64,000 nucleotides of DNA from Nocardioides pinisoli. GTDB lineage: Bacteria > Actinomycetota > Actinomycetes > Propionibacteriales > Nocardioidaceae. Below are positions 9,280 through 18,406 of this stretch, piece after piece (position 1 is the stretch's first letter; the number at the start of each line of letters is the position of its first letter). The notes beneath the pieces are model-generated. The model did not search any database. It was given only the letters and a program-made list of their open reading frames with translations, and was not told the origin of the DNA. The position numbers and the translations under genes were made by a program. The stretch lies in NCBI RefSeq assembly GCF_024199985.1, contig NZ_JANARS010000002.1, positions 496,001 to 560,000 on the forward strand. The letters run 5' to 3'.

Positions 9280-10130
9280 ACGACCAGACCGGCACCACCA
9301 CCCGCCGCTCGCAGATCAGCAGGCCCGACATCCGGCAGACCGGGCTGCTGACCCAGTCCTTCGCCATCGCGCGCCGCAACTTCATCCACATCAAGCGGAT
9401 GCCCGAGATGCTGATGGACGTCACCATCCAGCCCGTCATGTTCGTGCTGCTGTTCGCCTTCGTCTTCGGCAGCTCGATCGCCATCCCGATCGACGGGGGC
9501 TACAAGGCGTTCCTGCTCGCGGGGATCATGGCGCAGACCGTCGCCTTCTCGTCCTTCATCGTGGCCGTGGGCCTGACGGCCGACCTCGAGAAGGGCATCG
9601 TCGACCGGATGCGGTCGCTGCCGATCAATCCCGCCGCGGTGCTCGTGGGGCGCTCCTTCTCGAGCGTGGCGCACTCCTCGATCGGCCTGGTGGTGATGTC
9701 GCTCACCGGGCTCACCATCGGCTGGGGCATCCACACCGACGTCTTCCGCGCCGCGCTCGGCTACCTGCTCCTCGTGGGCTGGGCCTTCGCGATGATCTGG
9801 GTCGGCATCTGGGTGGGCTCGGCCATGAGGTCGGTCGAGGCCGTCAACGGCGTCATGTTCGCCACGATGTTCCCGATCACCTTCCTGGCCAACACCTTCG
9901 CCCCGACCGACTCCATGCCCGACTGGCTGCGCACCGTCGCCGAGTGGAACCCCATCTCCGCGCTCACCCAGGCCGTGCGCGAGCTCTGGGGCAACGACAT
10001 GCCGCTCCACGCCGACGCGGAGCTCCCGCTGCGGTACCCGGTCGTCTTCACGATCGGCTGGATCATCGTGATCACGGCCGTGGTCGCGCCGCTCGCCATC
10101 CGCACCTTCCGCTCGCGCACCGCGGACTGA
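9276..10130 (+). CDS. ABC-2 type transporter permease (DrrB-like)
   Basis: 284-residue permease with a soluble N-terminus of about 45 residues and six hydrophobic segments. It resembles DrrB, with the conserved GIVDRMRSLPI loop and EWNPISALTQAVREL near the end. GTG 9276 is chosen because it overlaps the ATPase stop (GTGA). The pair is probably a self-contained exporter, and its natural substrate is unknown. Confidence 0.9.
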   Translation: MNDQTGTTTRRSQISRPDIRQTGLLTQSFAIARRNFIHIKRMPEMLMDVTIQPVMFVLLFAFVFGSSIAIPIDGGYKAFLLAGIMAQTVAFSSFIVAVGLTADLEKGIVDRMRSLPINPAAVLVGRSFSSVAHSSIGLVVMSLTGLTIGWGIHTDVFRAALGYLLLVGWAFAMIWVGIWVGSAMRSVEAVNGVMFATMFPITFLANTFAPTDSMPDWLRTVAEWNPISALTQAVRELWGNDMPLHADAELPLRYPVVFTIGWIIVITAVVAPLAIRTFRSRTAD

Positions 10131-10153
10131 CCCGACGAGCCCCGCCGTGGGAC

Positions 10154-10801
10154 TCAGCGCGTGAGCAGCTCCGCGAGCACGGCCGGCTCGTCGCTGATGA
10201 TCCCGTTGACGTCCAGGCCGAGCATCCGGTCCAGCGTCGCGATGTCGTTGACCGGCCACGTCATCACCACCTCGACATGGCGTGACAACCGGGCCACGGT
10301 GTCGCGGTCGAGGAGCTGACGGTGGACCGAGACTCCATGCACGGGATCTCCCTGCGCGACGCGGACCTGCAGTCGCGCCAGCTCACCGCGGGTGCGCGCT
10401 GAGAGCACGGGCAGCACGTAGGGGATCCGGGCGAGGACATCGATCGAACGCCAGTAGCGTCCGCAACACAGGACGGGGGCGTGGTGTCCCTCCTCGTGGA
10501 GGAGCCGGGCGACCGACTGTGCGGCTGCCGTACGACGCCCCTTGAGGTCGAGCATGAACATTGTTCCGTGCTTGCCCGCCTCCAGGAGCTCGGACAGGCC
10601 CAGGCGCGGAGCGGAGGCCGATGACAGCTCCCACCGGTCCCACAGGAAGGGGAGCGGTCCAGCGGTCTTCAGGTGGCGGACCTCGAGCCTCCCGCGGTGG
10701 TGGTGGACGTCGCACTCGATCACGTCGACGCCCAGCTGGTTGGCCTCGTGGAGGCCGGCCAGCGAGTTCCCCGCCCGGTGGGCGATCGCGAGGGCGCGCA
10801 T
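10154..10801 (-). CDS. Glycerophosphodiester phosphodiesterase-family protein
   Basis: 215-residue TIM-barrel phosphodiesterase-like protein. The N-terminus has AHRAGNS (catalytic HR), followed by IECDVHHHRGRLEVRHLK (ExD metal ligands and second His) and FMLDLKG. The C-terminal end TWPVNDIATLDRMLGLDVNGIISDEP is typical of the GDPD family, which hydrolyses glycerophosphodiesters. There is no signal peptide, so it is cytoplasmic. Its ATG overlaps the stop of the PAP2 gene (TGATG). Several GDPD positions are substituted, so the substrate may differ from the classical one. Confidence 0.8.
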   Translation of the reverse strand: MRALAIAHRAGNSLAGLHEANQLGVDVIECDVHHHRGRLEVRHLKTAGPLPFLWDRWELSSASAPRLGLSELLEAGKHGTMFMLDLKGRRTAAAQSVARLLHEEGHHAPVLCCGRYWRSIDVLARIPYVLPVLSARTRGELARLQVRVAQGDPVHGVSVHRQLLDRDTVARLSRHVEVVMTWPVNDIATLDRMLGLDVNGIISDEPAVLAELLTR

Positions 10802-11523
10802 CAGGTCCCCCGCACCACGGGTTGTCGGGCTGCACGGCGGCGCTCGAGCAGCAGGGCCCCCGCGTGCGCGGCGAGCACGAGCGCGACCCCGGCGACGACG
10901 TCGAGGACGTAGTGGTTGGCGGTCGCCACGACGGCGAGCGTCATCAACACCGGCATCGCCGCGCCGACGACCCGCAGGATCGTCGTCGAGGCGGCGGTGA
11001 AGACGGCGATGCCGACGAGCAGGTCCCAGCCCGCGTGCAGGCTCGGCATGGCGGCGTACTGGTTGGTGAAGATCGGGGGCTGCAGGACGCGGTACGCCTG
11101 TGAGTGCTCGGTCACGGTGTCGATCATGAACCCGTCCGCGAGGCGTGGCGGCGCGACCGGATAGGTCGCGAAGACCACCATCCCCACGGCCCCGGAGATC
11201 AGCATCCCGTCACGCAGCCTGAGGAACTCGCGCCGGTGCCGCCACGCCAGCCACACCATGACGACGACGATGACGGGCCAGTGGCCCCAGATGTAGATCC
11301 AGTTGCCGAGCGTGCGCAGCGTCGCCGACGGAGCCACCAGGGCCTGGAGCTCCTCCTCCACCGCGAAGCCCAACGACCGCTCCAGGCGCATGATGTCGTG
11401 GGCGTGGTCGACCGCGGCCGCGCGGGACCCCTCCGTGAGGTTGCGCACGCGGAAGTAGACGAAGATGCCCAGCACGACCCAGCCGGCCTGCCGGCCGACC
11501 CAGAGCAACCGTGCCTTGGTCAC
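10801..11523 (-). CDS. PAP2-family membrane phosphatase / inositolphosphotransferase-like protein
   Basis: 240-residue integral membrane protein with about six helices. The phosphatase motifs are present: PSLHAGWD (motif 2, about 170) and ANHYVLDV (motif 3, with the catalytic His and Asp). The overall pattern, including AATYPVAPPR-like and NQYAAMPSLHAGW segments, resembles the Aur1/Ipt1-like branch of PAP2 proteins in actinobacteria. These act on lipid phosphate head groups at the membrane. GTG 11523 is preceded by GGAGGTGA. It sits between a membrane protein and the GDPD gene, all on one strand. Confidence 0.82.
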   Translation of the reverse strand: MTKARLLWVGRQAGWVVLGIFVYFRVRNLTEGSRAAAVDHAHDIMRLERSLGFAVEEELQALVAPSATLRTLGNWIYIWGHWPVIVVVMVWLAWRHRREFLRLRDGMLISGAVGMVVFATYPVAPPRLADGFMIDTVTEHSQAYRVLQPPIFTNQYAAMPSLHAGWDLLVGIAVFTAASTTILRVVGAAMPVLMTLAVVATANHYVLDVVAGVALVLAAHAGALLLERRRAARQPVVRGT

Positions 11524-11573
11524 CGCCGCTCACCTCCGTCCCCCGGGGTCACCCCCGTTCCATGGTGGCGGAG

Positions 11574-12467
11574 CTAGGCGGCGGCGGCCAGCGCCAGACG
11601 GTGGTTGCGACGGGTGAAGAACAGGCTGGTGGCGCCCAGCAGGAGGGCCGGCAGCCAGGCGAGTGCCGCCTTGAGCGCCACGGCGGCGATCGCGGCCACC
11701 ACCGGAAGGCCCATGGCGGCCAGGGCCGCGACGAGGGCCGCATCCCGGGGACTGGCCCCGTTGGGCCCGGGGACGGCCCCCGCGAGCTGGCTCGCCCCGA
11801 AGGCACCCAGCACGGCGAGCGGCTCGAGCTGGTGGCCCGTGGCGGCGATGGTCCCGACCAGCAGTGCCGCGATGGAGAGCTGGTACCCGGCGGACAGGAC
11901 CAGCCCGTGGGCCAGCTGGCGCGGCCGGGGGAGCGACGGGCGGCCGGGCAGCCAGCCGGGCCTGACCCGGCGTACGACGAGGACGCCGACCAGGGCGAGC
12001 GCGGCCACGACGACGGCGCCCAGCATCAGCCGCCACGGCAGGGCGGTGCCGGCGAAGCCGACGAACGTCGCGAGGCCGATGGCGCCCACGAGGCGGTCGG
12101 TGCCGACGCTGACGACCGCCGTCCCCCGCGGGGTCCCGGCGGCCGTGAGTCGCTTGAGGCGCCACAGGTCGGCCCCCACGTGGCCAGGCGTGAGCAGTCC
12201 CATCAGCTCGCTCTCCGCGTAGGCCCGCATGAACCACCAGCGGCGCAGGTCGCTGTCGGTGAGGGCGTGCCAACGCAGGGGGCACAGGACGTACTTGCCG
12301 ACGACCCACGGGAGCAGACCGATGAGCATCGGCCACACCGCGACGTGCGGCAGCGAGGGGAGGGTCAGTGCCGGCACGGCCAACGTGAGCACCGCGCCGA
12401 GGACCAGCGCGGTGCGGGAGTGGATGATGCGGTGCCAGGACGTGCGGATGCTGTCGGAGATCCCCAT
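11574..12467 (-). CDS. Lysylphosphatidylglycerol synthase TM-region-like membrane protein (UPF0104 type)
   Basis: 297 residues with about eight helices and conserved polar features of the LPG synthase/flippase membrane family, namely LMGLLTPGHVGADLWR and SVGTDRLVGAIG. The soluble aminoacyl-transferase half of MprF is absent. Members of the family are linked to lipid transport or glycolipid synthesis, but function is rarely known. A TACACT at 12520-12525 on this strand could be its -10. It is divergent from sufR and leads the three-gene lipid cluster. Confidence 0.75.
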   Translation of the reverse strand: MGISDSIRTSWHRIIHSRTALVLGAVLTLAVPALTLPSLPHVAVWPMLIGLLPWVVGKYVLCPLRWHALTDSDLRRWWFMRAYAESELMGLLTPGHVGADLWRLKRLTAAGTPRGTAVVSVGTDRLVGAIGLATFVGFAGTALPWRLMLGAVVVAALALVGVLVVRRVRPGWLPGRPSLPRPRQLAHGLVLSAGYQLSIAALLVGTIAATGHQLEPLAVLGAFGASQLAGAVPGPNGASPRDAALVAALAAMGLPVVAAIAAVALKAALAWLPALLLGATSLFFTRRNHRLALAAAA

Positions 12468-12554
12468 GGATGCCTTCGGGAGTGCGGTGCGGTGCCGGAC
12501 CCCCGTCCCGGCTCCTCCGAGTGTAGGTGGCGGTCCCAGTTAGGCCACCCTTCC

Positions 12555-12590
12555 TTGAATCGCGGGAAGCATTAACGACACACTGTCGTT
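12555..12590 (+). promoter_or_regulatory. sufR promoter and probable SufR operator
   Basis: A perfect inverted repeat AACGACA-cac-TGTCGTT covers 12574-12590 and ends at the base before GTG 12591. A -35-like TTGAAT (12555-12560) and a -10-like CACACT (12579-12584) lie 18 nt apart, with the -10 inside the repeat and 6 nt before the start codon. This fits a leaderless, autorepressed suf operon promoter blocked by a dimeric repressor. The repressor is presumed to be SufR. Confidence 0.7.
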
Positions 12591-13292
12591 GTGGAATTCG
12601 TGAGGACGTCGACGGCACAGCGTGAGGGCGATGCGCCCACGCGCGACCGCGTGGCCCGCACGATCCTGGAGAACGGCCCCTCGACGGCGGCCGAGCTGGC
12701 CGTCCGGCTCGACCTCACGCCCGCCGCCGTACGCCGCCACCTCGACCACCTCGCCGACGAGGGCGTCGTGGAGTCGCGCGACCAGAAGGTCTACGGCACC
12801 CGCGGGCGCGGGCGGCCCGCGAAGGTCTTCGTCCTGACCGAGGCCGGGCGCGACAGCTTCGACCAGCAGTACGACGACCTCGCCGTCCAGGCGATGCGGT
12901 TCCTGGCCGAGACCCAGGGCGAGGACGCCGTCGTCGAGTTCGCCCGGCGCCGGGTGGCGTTCGTCGAGCGTGACTACGCCGCGGTCGTGGCGGCCGACCC
13001 CGAGCTGACGCCGGCCGAGGCGCTGGCCCGGGTGTTCACGCAGAACGGCTATGCCGCGTCGGTCCGTGAGCTTCCGGTCGTGGGGGAGCAGCTGTGCCAG
13101 CAGCACTGCCCCGTCTCCCACGTCGCCCACGAGTTCCCGCAGCTCTGCGAGGCCGAGACCGAGGCGATCGCCTCCGTGCTCGGCACCCACGTCCAGCGGT
13201 TGGCGACCATCGCCCACGGCGACGGCGTCTGCACGACCTGCATCCCCCAGATCCGCCAAACCCCGAAGACCAGCGAGAAGGAGAAGGCATGA
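12591..13292 (+). CDS. sufR: SufR, iron-sulfur transcriptional repressor of the suf operon
   Basis: 233-residue DeoR/ArsR-like regulator. The winged helix (about 20-75) contains [20 protein letters not shown]. The C-terminal region carries cysteines 169, 173 and 186 (CQQHC and PQLC) plus a CTTC pair at 214/217. This pattern, followed by [18 protein letters not shown], is typical of SufR, which senses Fe-S status by binding a cluster. GTG 12591 abuts the operator, and GTG 12600 is an alternative. The stop overlaps sufB (ATGA), so repressor and biogenesis genes are co-expressed. Confidence 0.94.
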   Translation: MEFVRTSTAQREGDAPTRDRVARTILENGPSTAAELAVRLDLTPAAVRRHLDHLADEGVVESRDQKVYGTRGRGRPAKVFVLTEAGRDSFDQQYDDLAVQAMRFLAETQGEDAVVEFARRRVAFVERDYAAVVAADPELTPAEALARVFTQNGYAASVRELPVVGEQLCQQHCPVSHVAHEFPQLCEAETEAIASVLGTHVQRLATIAHGDGVCTTCIPQIRQTPKTSEKEKA

Positions 13293-14707
13293 CCTCCATC
13301 GAAGAACTCAACCCGGAGCTCAAGGGCATCGGCAAGTACGAGTTCGGCTGGTCCGACTCCGACACCGCGGGTGCCACGGCCACGCGCGGCCTCAACGAGG
13401 ACGTCGTACGCGACATCTCCTCGAAGAAGTCCGAGCCGCAGTGGATGCTCGACCTGCGCCTGAAGGGCCTCAAGCTCTTCCACCGCAAGCCGATGCCGAC
13501 GTGGGGCTCCGACCTCTCGACCATCGACTTCGACAACATCAAGTACTTCGTGCGCTCCTCGGAGAAGCAGGCCACCTCGTGGGAGGAGCTGCCCGAGGAC
13601 ATCAAGAACACCTACGACAAGCTCGGCATCCCGGAGGCGGAGAAGCAGCGCCTCGTCGCCGGTGTCGCCGCCCAGTACGAGTCCGAGGTCGTCTACCACT
13701 CGATCCGCGAGGACCTCGAGGAGAAGGGCGTCATCTTCGTCGACACCGACACCGCGCTGAAGGAGCACGAGGACCTCTTCAAGGAGTACTTCGGCACCGT
13801 CATCCCGGTCGGTGACAACAAGTTCGCCGCGCTCAACACCTCGGTGTGGTCGGGCGGCTCGTTCATCTACGTCCCCAAGGGCGTCCACGTCGACATCCCG
13901 CTCCAGGCCTACTTCCGGATCAACACCGAGAACATGGGCCAGTTCGAGCGGACGCTGATCATCGCCGACGAGGACTCCTACGTGCACTACGTCGAGGGCT
14001 GCACCGCGCCGATCTACTCCTCCGACTCCCTGCACTCCGCGGTCGTCGAGATCGTCGTCAAGAAGGGCGCCCGCGTCCGCTACACGACCATCCAGAACTG
14101 GTCCAACAACGTCTACAACCTCGTCACCAAGCGCGCCACCTGCGAGGCCGGCGCCACCATGGAGTGGGTCGACGGCAACATCGGCTCCAAGGTGACCATG
14201 AAGTACCCCGCGGTCTACCTCATGGGCGAGCACGCCAAGGGCGAGACGCTGTCCATCGCGTTCGCCGGCGAGGGCCAGCACCAGGACGCCGGCGCCAAGA
14301 TGGTGCACGCGGCGCCGCACACCTCCAGCTCGATCCTGAGCAAGTCGGTGGCGCGCGGCGGCGGGCGTACGTCGTACCGCGGCCTGATCCAGGTCAACGA
14401 GGGGGCCTACGGCTCCAAGTCCAACGTGCTGTGCGACGCGCTCCTGGTCGACCAGATCAGCCGCAGCGACACCTATCCCTACGTCGACATCCGCGAGGAC
14501 GACGTGTCCATGGGTCACGAGGCGAGCGTCTCGAAGGTCTCCGACGACCAGCTCTTCTACCTCATGTCGCGAGGCATGGAGGAGGACGAGGCGATGGCGA
14601 TGATCGTGCGCGGCTTCGTCGAGCCGATCGCCAAGGAGCTGCCGATGGAGTACGCCCTCGAGCTCAACCGGCTGATCGAGCTGCAGATGGAAGGGGCCGT
14701 GGGCTGA
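13289..14707 (+). CDS. sufB: SufB, Fe-S cluster assembly scaffold
   Basis: Core subunit of the SufBCD scaffold that receives sulfur and builds Fe-S clusters in the cytoplasm. 472 residues, the normal length. Conserved blocks include [40 protein letters not shown] and [10 protein letters not shown] near the C-terminal helical domain. ATG 13289 overlaps the sufR stop. Unlike the M. tuberculosis homologue, no intein interrupts the gene. It is followed by sufD after 48 bp. Confidence 0.97.
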   Translation: MTSIEELNPELKGIGKYEFGWSDSDTAGATATRGLNEDVVRDISSKKSEPQWMLDLRLKGLKLFHRKPMPTWGSDLSTIDFDNIKYFVRSSEKQATSWEELPEDIKNTYDKLGIPEAEKQRLVAGVAAQYESEVVYHSIREDLEEKGVIFVDTDTALKEHEDLFKEYFGTVIPVGDNKFAALNTSVWSGGSFIYVPKGVHVDIPLQAYFRINTENMGQFERTLIIADEDSYVHYVEGCTAPIYSSDSLHSAVVEIVVKKGARVRYTTIQNWSNNVYNLVTKRATCEAGATMEWVDGNIGSKVTMKYPAVYLMGEHAKGETLSIAFAGEGQHQDAGAKMVHAAPHTSSSILSKSVARGGGRTSYRGLIQVNEGAYGSKSNVLCDALLVDQISRSDTYPYVDIREDDVSMGHEASVSKVSDDQLFYLMSRGMEEDEAMAMIVRGFVEPIAKELPMEYALELNRLIELQMEGAVG

Positions 14708-14755
14708 CCTGCCCCGCCCCACGCCGTACGCCCGAGGAACGAAGAAAGTAGAGCT

Positions 14756-15979
14756 TTGACCGTCACCACTGATTCCGTCCGCTCCGCGCTGGAGCAGGAG
14801 CCCGCCCCCGCCAAGGTGGAGAGCCACCTGCACCCGGCCGGCTCCTTCGACGTCGCCGACCACGAGGTGCCGACCGGGCGCGAGGAGATCTGGCGCTTCA
14901 CGCCGCTCAAGCGGCTCAAGGGCCTCCACGCCGACGCTGAGTTCATGCGCTCGGCCACCTCGTGCACCTGGAACACCCCCGAGGGCGTGCGCATCGAGGG
15001 GGTCTCCGGCGACGAGGCCCGGGCCCTCCGCGGCCTCTCCGGCCTGGTGCCCAACACCCGCTGGGCGGCGCGCGTGCTCGCGGAGGTCCCCGCCAGCCTG
15101 CTCATCGACGTGCCGGCCGACACCGAGGTGCCCGAGCCGATCGTGGTCGACCTCGACGGCGAGGACGTCTCGGTCACCGAGGCCGGGCACGTGGCGATGC
15201 GCTTCGGCGCGCACAGCAAGGCGATCGTCGTCCTCAACCACACGGGGTCCTCCACGATCGCCGCAGTCGTCGAGATCGCTGTCGGTGACGGCGCCGACGT
15301 GACGGTGGTCTCGATCCAGGACTGGGCCGACGACGCCGTCCACCTCTCGCACCACCAGGCCCGCGTCGGTCGAGACGCCACCTACAAGCACGCCGCGATC
15401 TCCTTCGGCGGCGACCTGGTGCGGATGGACGCCAACGTGACCTACGACGGCCCCGGCGGCTCGGCGGAGCTGCTCGGCCTCTACTTCGCCGACGCCGGGC
15501 AGCACATCGAGCACCGGATCTTCGCCGACCACACCGCTCCGCGCACCAAGTCCCACGCGGTCTACAAGGGCGCGCTGCAGGGTGAGAAGGCGCACACCGT
15601 GTGGGTCGGCAACGTGCTGATCCGCAAGGTCGCCGAGGGCATCGAGACCTACGAGGAGAACCGCAACCTCGTGCTCACCGACGGCTGCCAGGCCGACTCG
15701 ATCCCCAACCTCGAGATCGAGACCGGGGAGATCGAGGGGGCCGGCCACGCCTCGGCCACCGCGCGCTTCGACGACAACCAGCTGTTCTACCTCCAGTCGC
15801 GCGGCGTCTCCGAGCAGGAGGCGCAGCGCCTGGTCGTGCACGGCTTCTTCAACGACCTCATCCGCCAGGTGGGGGTGCCCTCCATCGAGGACCGCCTGCT
15901 CACCACCGTCGAGGCCGAGCTCGCCAAGAACGTCCTCAAGGACGTCGGCTCGCTGGCCGCGTTCGGGTCGGACGACTGA
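14756..15979 (+). CDS. sufD: SufD, Fe-S cluster assembly protein
   Basis: 407-residue partner of SufB in the SufBC2D complex. The C-terminal beta-helix region contains HHQARVGRDATYKH, LGLYFADAGQHIEHR and the conserved DDNQLFYLQSRGVSEQEAQR. TTG 14756 is chosen as start. A purine-rich GAAGAAAG lies before it, and no ATG or GTG in this frame gives the conserved N-terminus. The TGA overlaps the next ATG by one base (TGATG). Confidence 0.95.
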   Translation: MTVTTDSVRSALEQEPAPAKVESHLHPAGSFDVADHEVPTGREEIWRFTPLKRLKGLHADAEFMRSATSCTWNTPEGVRIEGVSGDEARALRGLSGLVPNTRWAARVLAEVPASLLIDVPADTEVPEPIVVDLDGEDVSVTEAGHVAMRFGAHSKAIVVLNHTGSSTIAAVVEIAVGDGADVTVVSIQDWADDAVHLSHHQARVGRDATYKHAAISFGGDLVRMDANVTYDGPGGSAELLGLYFADAGQHIEHRIFADHTAPRTKSHAVYKGALQGEKAHTVWVGNVLIRKVAEGIETYEENRNLVLTDGCQADSIPNLEIETGEIEGAGHASATARFDDNQLFYLQSRGVSEQEAQRLVVHGFFNDLIRQVGVPSIEDRLLTTVEAELAKNVLKDVGSLAAFGSDD

Positions 15980-16314
15980 TGGCGTTCGAACGCGCCTGTG
16001 CGCTCGACGAGGTGAGCACCGACCAGGGCCTGGCGGTGACGCTCGGCAGCCTCGAGGTCGTGGTCGCCCGCGACGGCGACGAGGTCTTTGCGCTGCAGAA
16101 CGAGTGCAGCCACGCCGCGGTCGCCCTCAGCGAGGGCGAGGTCGTCGACTGCCAGGTCGAGTGCTGGCTGCACGGGTCGATGTTCGACCTGCGCACCGGC
16201 AAGCCCACCAACCTTCCCGCGACCGAGCCGGTCGCCACCTTCCCGGTCGAGGTACGCGGCACCGACGTGTACGTCGACACCGAGACCACCCTGAACGGAG
16301 TCACCCCCGCATGA
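15979..16314 (+). CDS. Rieske-type [2Fe-2S] ferredoxin within the suf operon
   Basis: 111 residues forming one Rieske domain. The cluster ligands are Cys43-x-His45 (CSH) and Cys62-x2-His65 (CWLHG). It resembles the small NirD/biphenyl-dioxygenase-type ferredoxins. Its place between sufD and sufC, with 1-bp and 4-bp overlaps, is usual in actinobacteria and suggests electron supply for assembly or repair, which is inference. ATG 15979 overlaps the sufD stop. Confidence 0.93.
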   Translation: MAFERACALDEVSTDQGLAVTLGSLEVVVARDGDEVFALQNECSHAAVALSEGEVVDCQVECWLHGSMFDLRTGKPTNLPATEPVATFPVEVRGTDVYVDTETTLNGVTPA

Positions 16315-17069
16315 GCAAGCTCGTCATCACCGACCTCCACGTCACCGTCGACACCGAGGACGGCCCCAAGGAGATCCTCAAGGGCGTCACCCTCACCATC
16401 AAGGAGGGGGAGACCCACGCGATCATGGGGCCCAACGGCTCCGGCAAGTCGACGCTGGCCTACTCGATCGCCGGCCACCCCAAGTACACGATCACCGGCG
16501 GCTCGGTGACGCTCGACGGCCAGGACGTGCTGTCGCTCTCCGTGGACGAGCGTGCCCGCGCGGGCCTGTTCCTGGCCATGCAGTACCCCGTCGAGGTCCC
16601 CGGCGTCTCGGTGTCCAACTTCCTGCGGACCGCCAAGACCGCGATCGACGGCGAGGCGCCCAAGCTGCGCACGTGGGTGAAGGACGTCAACGGCGCCCTC
16701 GAGCGGCTCAACCTCGACCCGAGCTTCGGCACCCGGAGCGTCAACGAGGGCTTCTCCGGCGGCGAGAAGAAGCGCCACGAGATCGCCCAGCTCGAGCTGC
16801 TCGACCCCAAGGTCGCCGTCCTCGACGAGACCGACTCCGGCCTGGACATCGACGCGCTCAAGATCGTGGCCGAGGGCGTCAACCGCTTCCGTGAGCGCGA
16901 GGGCAAGGGTGTCCTGCTGATCACCCACTACACCCGCATCCTGCGCTACATCGAGCCCGACTACGTCCACGTCTTCGTCGACGGCAAGGTCGCCGAGTCC
17001 GGCGGCAAGGAGCTCGCCGACCAGCTCGAGGCCGAGGGCTACGACCGCTACCTGTCGGCGGCGCGATAA
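16311..17069 (+). CDS. sufC: SufC, Fe-S assembly ATPase
   Basis: 252-residue ABC-type ATPase that powers the SufBCD scaffold and is soluble rather than part of a transporter. Walker A GPNGSGKST, signature FSGGEKKRHE, Walker B VAVLDETDSGLD and the H-loop THYTRIL are all present. The Glu-Thr-Asp-Ser-Gly sequence after Walker B is diagnostic for SufC. ATG 16311 overlaps the Rieske stop (ATGA). About 100 bp separate it from sufS. Confidence 0.97.
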   Translation: MSKLVITDLHVTVDTEDGPKEILKGVTLTIKEGETHAIMGPNGSGKSTLAYSIAGHPKYTITGGSVTLDGQDVLSLSVDERARAGLFLAMQYPVEVPGVSVSNFLRTAKTAIDGEAPKLRTWVKDVNGALERLNLDPSFGTRSVNEGFSGGEKKRHEIAQLELLDPKVAVLDETDSGLDIDALKIVAEGVNRFREREGKGVLLITHYTRILRYIEPDYVHVFVDGKVAESGGKELADQLEAEGYDRYLSAAR

Positions 17070-17169
17070 GCGGCGCTGGGCTGCGTTGTCGTCGCTCCGC
17101 TCAAAGGTCGCCTTCGCTCCTCCGCCTTGACCAGCACCACTTCTCACACCGCCGAAACGAGGTAACGCA

Positions 17170-18405
17170 ATGGAAGGACTGCTCCCGGATCTCGACGTGA
17201 TCCGCAAGGACTTCCCGATCCTCGAGCGCACGCTCGCGGGGGGAGTGCCGCTGGTCTACCTCGACAGCGCCAACACCTCGCAGAAGCCGCAGGTCGTCAT
17301 CGACACGATGGTCGACCACCTCGAGCGACACAACGCCAACATCGCGCGCGCCATGCACCAGCTCGGCGCGGAGGCGACGGAGGCCTACGAGGGGGCGCGC
17401 GACCAGGTGGCGGGCTTCCTCAACGCCTCCTCGCGCAACGAGGTGGTCTTCACCAAGAACGCGACGGAGGCGCTCAACCTGCTCGCCCGCACGATCGAGC
17501 TCGGTCCCGGCGACAACGTCGTGATCACCGAGATGGAGCACCACTCCAACATCGTGTCGTGGCAGCTCGCGTGCGAGCGGTCGGGGGCGGAGCTGCGGTG
17601 GTTCGGGCTGACCGACGACGGCCGGCTCGACATGGGCAACGCCGACCAGCTGGTCGACGAGCACACCAAGGTCGTCGCCTTCACGTGGGTGTCCAACATG
17701 CTCGGCACGATCAACCCGGTCACCGACCTGGTCGCCCGGGCGAAGGCCGTCGGTGCCTACTCGGTCATCGACGCCTCGCAGGCTGCGCCGCAGCTGCCGG
17801 TCGACGTACAGGCGACGGGGTGCGACTTCCTGGTCTTCACCGGTCACAAGGTGACCGGCCCGACCGGGATCGGCGTGCTGTGGGGTCGTGAGCAGCTCCT
17901 CAACGAGCTGCCTCCCTTCCACGGTGGCGGCGAGATGATCGAGACGGTGACCATGGCGCGCTCCACCTACGCCAAGGCGCCGCACCGCTTCGAGGCCGGC
18001 ACCCCGCCGATCGTCGAGGCGGTCGGCCTCGGCGCAGCCGTCGACTACCTCCGCCACATCGGCCTCGACGCCATCCACCGCCACGAGCAGGCGATCACGG
18101 CCTACGCCCTCGAGGGGCTCCAGTCGGTGCCGGGCCTCACGGTCCTCGGCCCGCTCGACGCGGCCGACCGCGGCGGGGCGATCTCGTTCGAGCTCGACGG
18201 CGTACACCCGCACGACATCGCGCAGGTCCTCGACTCGCGCGGCGTCGCGGTCCGCGCGGGTCACCACTGCGCGAAGCCGGCGCACGCGCGCTTCGGCGTG
18301 CAGAGCTCGACCCGGATGTCGTCCTACCTCTACACGACGCCCGCCGAGATCGACGCGCTGGTCGAGTCGCTCCACCACGCCCGCAGCTACTTCAAGGTGG
18401 GATGA
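17170..18405 (+). CDS. sufS: SufS, cysteine desulfurase
   Basis: PLP enzyme that removes sulfur from cysteine and passes it to SufU. 411 residues. The PLP lysine is K227 in VFTGHKVTGPTG, and the catalytic cysteine is Cys367 in RAGHHCAKPAH. The segments NIARAMHQLGAEAT and ITEMEHHSNIVSWQ are typical of the type II (SufS/CsdA) class. ATG 17170 has ACGAGGTAA upstream. The stop is one base before the sufU start. Confidence 0.97.
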   Translation: MEGLLPDLDVIRKDFPILERTLAGGVPLVYLDSANTSQKPQVVIDTMVDHLERHNANIARAMHQLGAEATEAYEGARDQVAGFLNASSRNEVVFTKNATEALNLLARTIELGPGDNVVITEMEHHSNIVSWQLACERSGAELRWFGLTDDGRLDMGNADQLVDEHTKVVAFTWVSNMLGTINPVTDLVARAKAVGAYSVIDASQAAPQLPVDVQATGCDFLVFTGHKVTGPTGIGVLWGREQLLNELPPFHGGGEMIETVTMARSTYAKAPHRFEAGTPPIVEAVGLGAAVDYLRHIGLDAIHRHEQAITAYALEGLQSVPGLTVLGPLDAADRGGAISFELDGVHPHDIAQVLDSRGVAVRAGHHCAKPAHARFGVQSSTRMSSYLYTTPAEIDALVESLHHARSYFKVG

Positions 18406-18406
18406 G

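Noticed and set aside
13049..15841. 930-codon open frame on the minus strand opposite sufB and sufD
   Set aside because: Val/Asp/Leu-rich antisense shadow of two well-recognised genes. No motif of its own.
17070..17169. Short CT-rich repeats (CTCCGCT / CGCTCC) between sufC and sufS and again near 21680
   Set aside because: Too short and degenerate to call a repeat family. They may be simple skewed sequence.
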